Positions 59,036 through 64,000 of a stretch of 64,000 bases of DNA are shown in pieces. The stretch lies in the NCBI GenBank assembly GCA_035772735.1, contig JASDFA010000018.1:138699501-138763500 (forward strand). Direction: 5' to 3'. The stretch comes from Datura wrightii. Taxonomy: Eukaryota; Streptophyta; Magnoliopsida; Solanales; Solanaceae. Position numbers and translations under genes: made by a program. Each line of letters starts with the position of its first letter. The first letter of the stretch is position 1. The notes under the pieces are model-generated. The model worked only from the letters and a program-made list of their open reading frames with translations, was not told the DNA's origin and did no database searches.

Positions 59036-60495
59036 TGATGAATTGCGTGTTTAAGCTTTTTCTTGATGTATTTGCGATCGTCTTCATTGATGATATTCTG
59101 ATTCACTCACGATGTGAGATCGAGCATGCAGATCATTTGTGAGCAGTATTACAGACTCTCTAGGAGCACAAGTTATATGCTAAATTTTCTAAATGTGTTT
59201 TCTGGCTGACATCTGTAGTTTTTTATCATCACGTAATTATAGCTGAATATAAGAATGGATAGTCAGAAGATAGAGGCAGTAAAAAGTTGGCCCAGACCCC
59301 TGAGTCCTACAGATGTTCATATTTTTCTAGGATTGGCAGGTTACTATCACAGATCTGTAGAAGGTTTTTCTACTATCTCCGCGCTATTGAAAAAGCTCAC
59401 TCATAAAGCAACAAAGTTTCAGTGGTCAGAGGTGTGTTAGCACAGTTTTCAGGAGTTGAAAGATAAGTTGACCTCAGCACCTGTCTTGACTCTTCCAGAA
59501 GGTACAAAGGGTTATGTGGTTTATTTTGATTCCTCCAAGATCGCTTAGGCTGTGTTTTGATGCAATACGACAAAGTTATTGCCTATGCTTTGAGGCAGTT
59601 GAGGAAGCATGAGCAGAATTACACTATGCACGATCTCGAATTGGCAGCAGTGGTTTTCGCGCTGAAGATCTAGTGTCACTACTTTAATGGGGTACATGTT
59701 GATATTTTTACAGATTATAAGATCCTTCAGTACCAATTCTAGTAGAAGGAGTTGAATTTACGCCAGAGAAGGTGGTTACAATTGCTGAAAGATTACGATA
59801 TGAGTATCTTTTGTCATCTAGGCAAGGAAAATGTTGTAGCTGATGCGCTAAGTCGCAAGTGTATGGGTAGTTTAGACATATTCACGTTGAAAGGATTGAA
59901 ATGACGAAGACTCTACTGCAGTTGGATGACTTACATATTCAATTATTTGATGCCAAAGATGGGGGTGTTATTGTCCAAAACACAGTAGAATTTTCCTTTG
60001 TAGTGGAAGTTAAGCAACGACAATATGATGATGCAGAGTTAGTCTTAATAAGAGATGGTATACCATAGCAGAAGTCCATTTGATTGTGGACCCGATGGAG
60101 TTCTTATGTACCGAGGTCGTCTATGTGTGCCTAATGTGGGTGAGCTATGGGAATAAATTATGATTGAAGCTCATTACTCTCGGTATTCAGTGTACCAAGG
60201 TGCCATGAACATGTATCGTTACCTAAGGCAGCTATAATGGCGGAATGGAATGAAAATGGACATCACAAGTGTTGTGACTCAGTGTCCTAATTGCCATAAG
60301 GTGAAGGTTAAGCACCAGAATTCTGGATGTGTGATGCAGGATATAGAAATTCCATCCTGAAAATGGGATGTGATTAATATGGATTTTATTACAGGATTAC
60401 CTCGAACAAGCAAGAAGCATGATTCTATCTAGGTAATAGTTGATAGATTGACTAAATCAACTCACTTCTTGCCAATTAGGACTATATATATTGCA
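59036..60495 (+). pseudogene. pol: H: chromovirus RT-RNase H-integrase fragment
   Basis: The reading steps back: RT palm (FIDDILIHS, about 59080) appears a second time, so this is a different, related pol joined to G. It runs through the RT thumb (WPRPLSPTDVHIFLGLAGYYHRSVEGFST, 59290-59380), RNase H (YALRQLRKHEQNYTMHDLELAAVVFALK, 59585-59670), HHCC (CPNCHKVKVKHQ, 60280-60320) and integrase start (INMDFITGLPRT, VIVDRLTKSTHFLPI, 60370-60480). Several stops. It ends at the LTR piece of I. Confidence 0.8.
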
Positions 60496-63400
60496 AAAGG
60501 TCACCATTCATGGCTTCCACTGCTCAAAGCCTCCTTGCCAAACAACCAGTCTAGGCCACGGGAGACCTCACGAGTCGGGAGGCCTGACCACGACATGGGG
60601 TCATGCCCGTGGTCTTCTGAACACACCCTGCCAACCCTGCTGGACCACGAGTCACTTCACAACTCGTGGTCACTCCTCACGAGCCTCCCCACGATTCGTT
60701 CTATGACCTGGTGCGAAATTTTAATTTTTATCCATTTTGACTCGCGGGTCTGATCCATGGGTTCTTGGGATATAACAATATCTCCCCCTTGGGAACATTT
60801 GTCCTCGAATGTTGGAAACACATAGAAAACTTAGAAACATGCAATCATCATATACAAACACTGATCATTAAACCTAAAACTGACGGAATGAATACCTCCG
60901 AAAAGAACTACATAGCTGAACTGAATTCGGGCATCATATACATCTATCATAAGCTAAAACAAACTTGCGCACATGAACTGAGCATGGAAACTGATCAGAG
61001 AATTAGGGAAAAAACTGATACCTTAAACTGAAACTTGGCTGGTAGGGAACATATGAGGGTATTTAGCCGTCATAGCCGCTTCGGCTTCCCACATAGCTCC
61101 CTCAATATGTTGATTTCTCCATAACACCTTACCGAAGCTACTTCTTTGTTCATCAGCCTCTGAATCTGATGATCTAAGCTTGCAACTAGAATTTCTGCAT
61201 AACTGAGGCTATCTCCCACACCAACGCTTTCTACCGGGACAACTAAAGATGGATCACTCAAGCACTTTTTCAACAGTGATACATGAAAGATGGGATAAAC
61301 TGACGATAACTCTAATGGCAAGTCCAACTCATATGCTACTTTACCAACTCTTCTCATAACCCAGGAGGGACCAACATAGCAGGGGATTAGTTTTCCTCTC
61401 TTTTCGAACCACATGAATCCCTTCATGGGAGACACCCTAAGAAATACCCAATCGTCCCCCTAGAACTCTAACTTTCTCGTTCTCACATCCATATATGACT
61501 TCGGACGACTCTGAGCGGTTTTCAGCCTGTCCCTTATCAACTAAACCTTTACCGTAGCCTCATGCACTGAATCAGGTCCTATCATAGCTGCCTCACCAAC
61601 CTCATACCATCCAAGGGGCGATCTACATCTCCGCCAATAAAGAGCCTCGAACAGTGCCATCTGGATGCTGGAGTGATAGTTGTTATAATAAGCAAACTCA
61701 ATCAAGGGCAAGTGATCATCCCAACTACCTTTAAAGTCAATCACATATGCTCTCAACATGTCCTCAAGTGTCTGGATTGTCCGCCCGCTTGACCATCCAT
61801 TTGGGGATGGAATATTGTGCTAAGTTTAACCTGATTCAAAACCCTTTTGGGAAAGACCACCAAAACTGACACGTAAATTGAGTACCTCGGTCTGAGATAA
61901 TAGATAAGAGCAGTCCATGCAATGGAACCAACTCCTAGATATATAATTTGGCTTAATCATCCACTGAATCTATGATTTTGACCGATAGAAAGTGCAGCCT
62001 TGGTGAACCTGTCTACCACCACCCAAATAGAATCGCAATGTCGGCGAGTACGAGGTAAGCCTGTAATGAAATTCATATTAATCTCTTCTCACTTCCAAGT
62101 GGGAATGAAACTATCCTGAAGTACGTCTGGCCTTTGATGCTTGACTTTCACTTGCTGACAGTCTGGGCATTTGGCTACGAATTCTGCAATATCCTTCTTC
62201 ATGTCGTTCAACTAATATATTTTCCGCAAATCATGATACATCTTGGTGGCACCTGGATGGATAGAGTACCTGGACCCATGTGCCTCATGCAATATCCGGT
62301 CCCTCAAATCATCAATGTCTAGAACATAAAGATGACCCTGGTACTGCAACACACCATCTCTACCATGGAGAAGACCTCCACCTTATGACTCCGAATGACT
62401 TTTTTCAACTTTACCAAAACCGAATCCTCATCTTGTCTAGATTTCACATCCGTCACCAAGCACGATTCTGATCCATTTTGCACAACAACGCCGCCATCGG
62501 TCAAGTCGACCAATCTAACACCCAACCTCATAAGTCAATTGAAATATTTCACCAACTCTTTCTTTCCCTCATCCATGTGCGACACACTCTCCATAGAGAG
62601 CCTACTAAGTGCGTCCGCTTCTACATTAGCCTTACTCGGGTGGTAAAGAACACTCATATCCTAGTCCTTTAGTAGCTTCAACCACCTCCTTTTGCCGAAG
62701 ATTGAGATCTTTCTGCGTGAACATATATTGCAAGCTCTTATGATCCGTGAATACATCCATGTGGACCCCATAGAAGTAATGTCGTCATATCTTCAATGCA
62801 AACACCACTGCGGCCAACTCAAGATCATGGGTTGGGTAATTCTTCTCATGGACTTTCAACTGTCTTGAGGCATATGCTATCACTTTCCCATGTTGCATCA
62901 ACACACACCCGAGTTCGATTCTCGAAGAATCACAATACACCACAAAACCATCGGTACCCTCAAGTAGGGTCAACACTGGTGCTGAAGTGAGTCGAGTCTT
63001 CAACTCTGGGAAACTTTTCTCACAAGCCTCCGACCATTAGAACTTTACCTTTTTATGAGTCAACTTGGTCAAAGTTGCTTCAATAGATGAAAAACCCTCT
63101 ATGAATCTCCGGTAGTAGCCTGCAAGGCACAAGAAACTCTGAATTTCTAAAGGATTCACCGGTCTGGGCCAATTCTTTACCGCTTCAATTTTCTTAGAAT
63201 CTACCTTTATGCCCTCACTCGATACCACATGGCCCACAAATTCCATGGGGTCCAACCAAAATTCACCATTGCTGAACTTTGCATACAACTGACGATCCTT
63301 GAGGGTCTGAAACACTACTCTCAAGTGAGCGGCATGCTCCTCCTCGCTCCGAGAGTATATAAGGATGTCATCAATGAACACAATCACGAAGATGTCCAAA

Positions 63401-63631
63401 TATTCCTTGAATACCCTGTTCATTGGATCCATAAAAGCTGCAGGGGCATTGGATAGTCCAAAAGGCATAACAACAAATTTGTAATGACCATACCGAGTCC
63501 TGAAAGCGATTTTCGAGATGTCACTCTCCTGAACCCTAAGCTGACGATACCCGAATAAGAGATCAATCTTGGATAAACACTTGGCACCCTGAAGCTAGTC
63601 AAACAAATCATATATCTTGGGAAAAGGATAT
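60496..63631 (-). mobile_element. I: minus-strand chromovirus fragment with partial 3' LTR
   Basis: Reading minus from 63631: RT (from PFPKIYDLFD), RNase H, integrase, chromodomain, polypurine tract (60791-60779), then the first ~280 bp of the 3' LTR (60777-60496, starting TGTTATATCCC). The LTR piece holds an array with ACGAGTC and CACGACATGGGGTCATG-type words. Its 5' end is cut at 63631, where gamma LTR sequence begins. Confidence 0.8.
61020..63631 (-). pseudogene. pol: I pol: RT, RNase H, integrase, chromodomain
   Basis: RT with an intact FIDDILIYS (63385-63355) inside a 143-codon open stretch (MPFGLSNAPAAFMDPMNRVF to LTHKKVKF, 63468-63037). RNase H: FVVYCDSSRIELGCVLMQH and HEKNYPTHDLELAAVVFALKI (63003-62785). 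HHCC: CPDCQQVKVKHQRP (62175-62130). Integrase core with ISDRGTQFTCQFW (61880). Chromodomain with a deletion or change (GKVLWRNQHIEGAMWEAEA, 61120-61065). Frameshifts between these blocks. The RT N-terminus, protease and Gag are missing. Confidence 0.82.
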
Positions 63632-64000
63632 CATACATATCAATTATGAATTCATGCATATGAGAAGCTTTATTCAGAAACATACCGCAAGCTCAAATAT
63701 AAGTGGGAGAACCTACTCCAAAACCATATGGTAAGCTTACTTTAGAGATACTACATCATCATACTTGCTATAAGGGCCTGCCGAAAACTTTATCATGCTT
63801 GGATCTACTCAATTCATTTTGAAAATATTATCATAATCATGGCTAGCTTTACAAACATGCTATTCATTATCAAATCTCATCATCGTCATACATTCATTAT
63901 TATTCTCTTCTTTCATGAACTTCCCATACATGGGAATTAAATTTCATAACTTAGAAAACACAATTTTAATTGAAAAATAATTCAAAATCTATCCAAGCTT
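63632..64000 (-). repeat. C3: gamma-family LTR piece
   Basis: On minus, the GCTTACCATATGGTTTTGGAG and TCTCCCACTTATATTTGAGC stretch matches the C2 LTR (GCTTACCACATGATTTTGGAACC, 42517-42560) in opposite orientation. It runs off the right edge. AT-rich, non-coding. Confidence 0.65.

Overview
This window is plant nuclear DNA made almost entirely of LTR retrotransposons. I see no host gene, tRNA or rRNA gene, or CRISPR array. Plant origin rests on Athila/Tat-type Ty3/gypsy Gag and protease, chromoviruses with a C-terminal chromodomain, primer sites for plant tRNA-Asp and initiator tRNA-Met, and 'putative plant transposon protein' (PTP)-like ORFs. A eudicot, perhaps Solanaceae, is my inference from LTR style only.

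Layout, left to right. 1-3792: T1 (minus, family alpha), with 5' LTR, tRNA-Asp primer site and a nearly open gag-protease frame running off the left edge. 3793-13768: T2 (plus, alpha), with gag-protease, spacer, PTP-like ORF2, 3' region and 3' LTR; ORF2 is split by T3 (8596-10420), which has a perfect 5-bp duplication. 13769-21071: element beta (plus), same plan. 21072-22372 plus 35724-35888: a gamma chromovirus LTR split by D (22373-35723), two tandem minus-strand chromovirus copies, D1 and D2. 35889-42138: element epsilon (minus), again gag-protease, spacer, ORF2. 42139-46676 plus 56306-57476: gamma chromovirus C2, split inside RNase H by complete chromovirus F (46677-56305). 57477-64000: chromovirus fragments G, H, I and a gamma LTR piece.

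The right-hand ends read as a nest: T1 inside T2, inside beta, inside a gamma LTR, inside epsilon, inside C2. The matching left halves would lie left of the window, so the nest is an inference from one side.

The most interesting observation is that T2, beta and epsilon share an unusual architecture. ORF1 is gag plus protease and ends in an acidic tail and a stop. No reverse transcriptase, RNase H or integrase follows. A conserved block comes next, then a 1.2-1.6 kb spacer that looks like a plant promoter, leader and intron, then the PTP-like ORF2. Each spacer carries the same GC-rich motif array as the U3 of that family's own LTR. In T2 and beta the ORF2 start is preceded by the same acceptor-like context, AG|GNACA|ATGGC. 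This suggests non-autonomous elements with a separate transcription unit for ORF2. All genes here are decayed to some degree.
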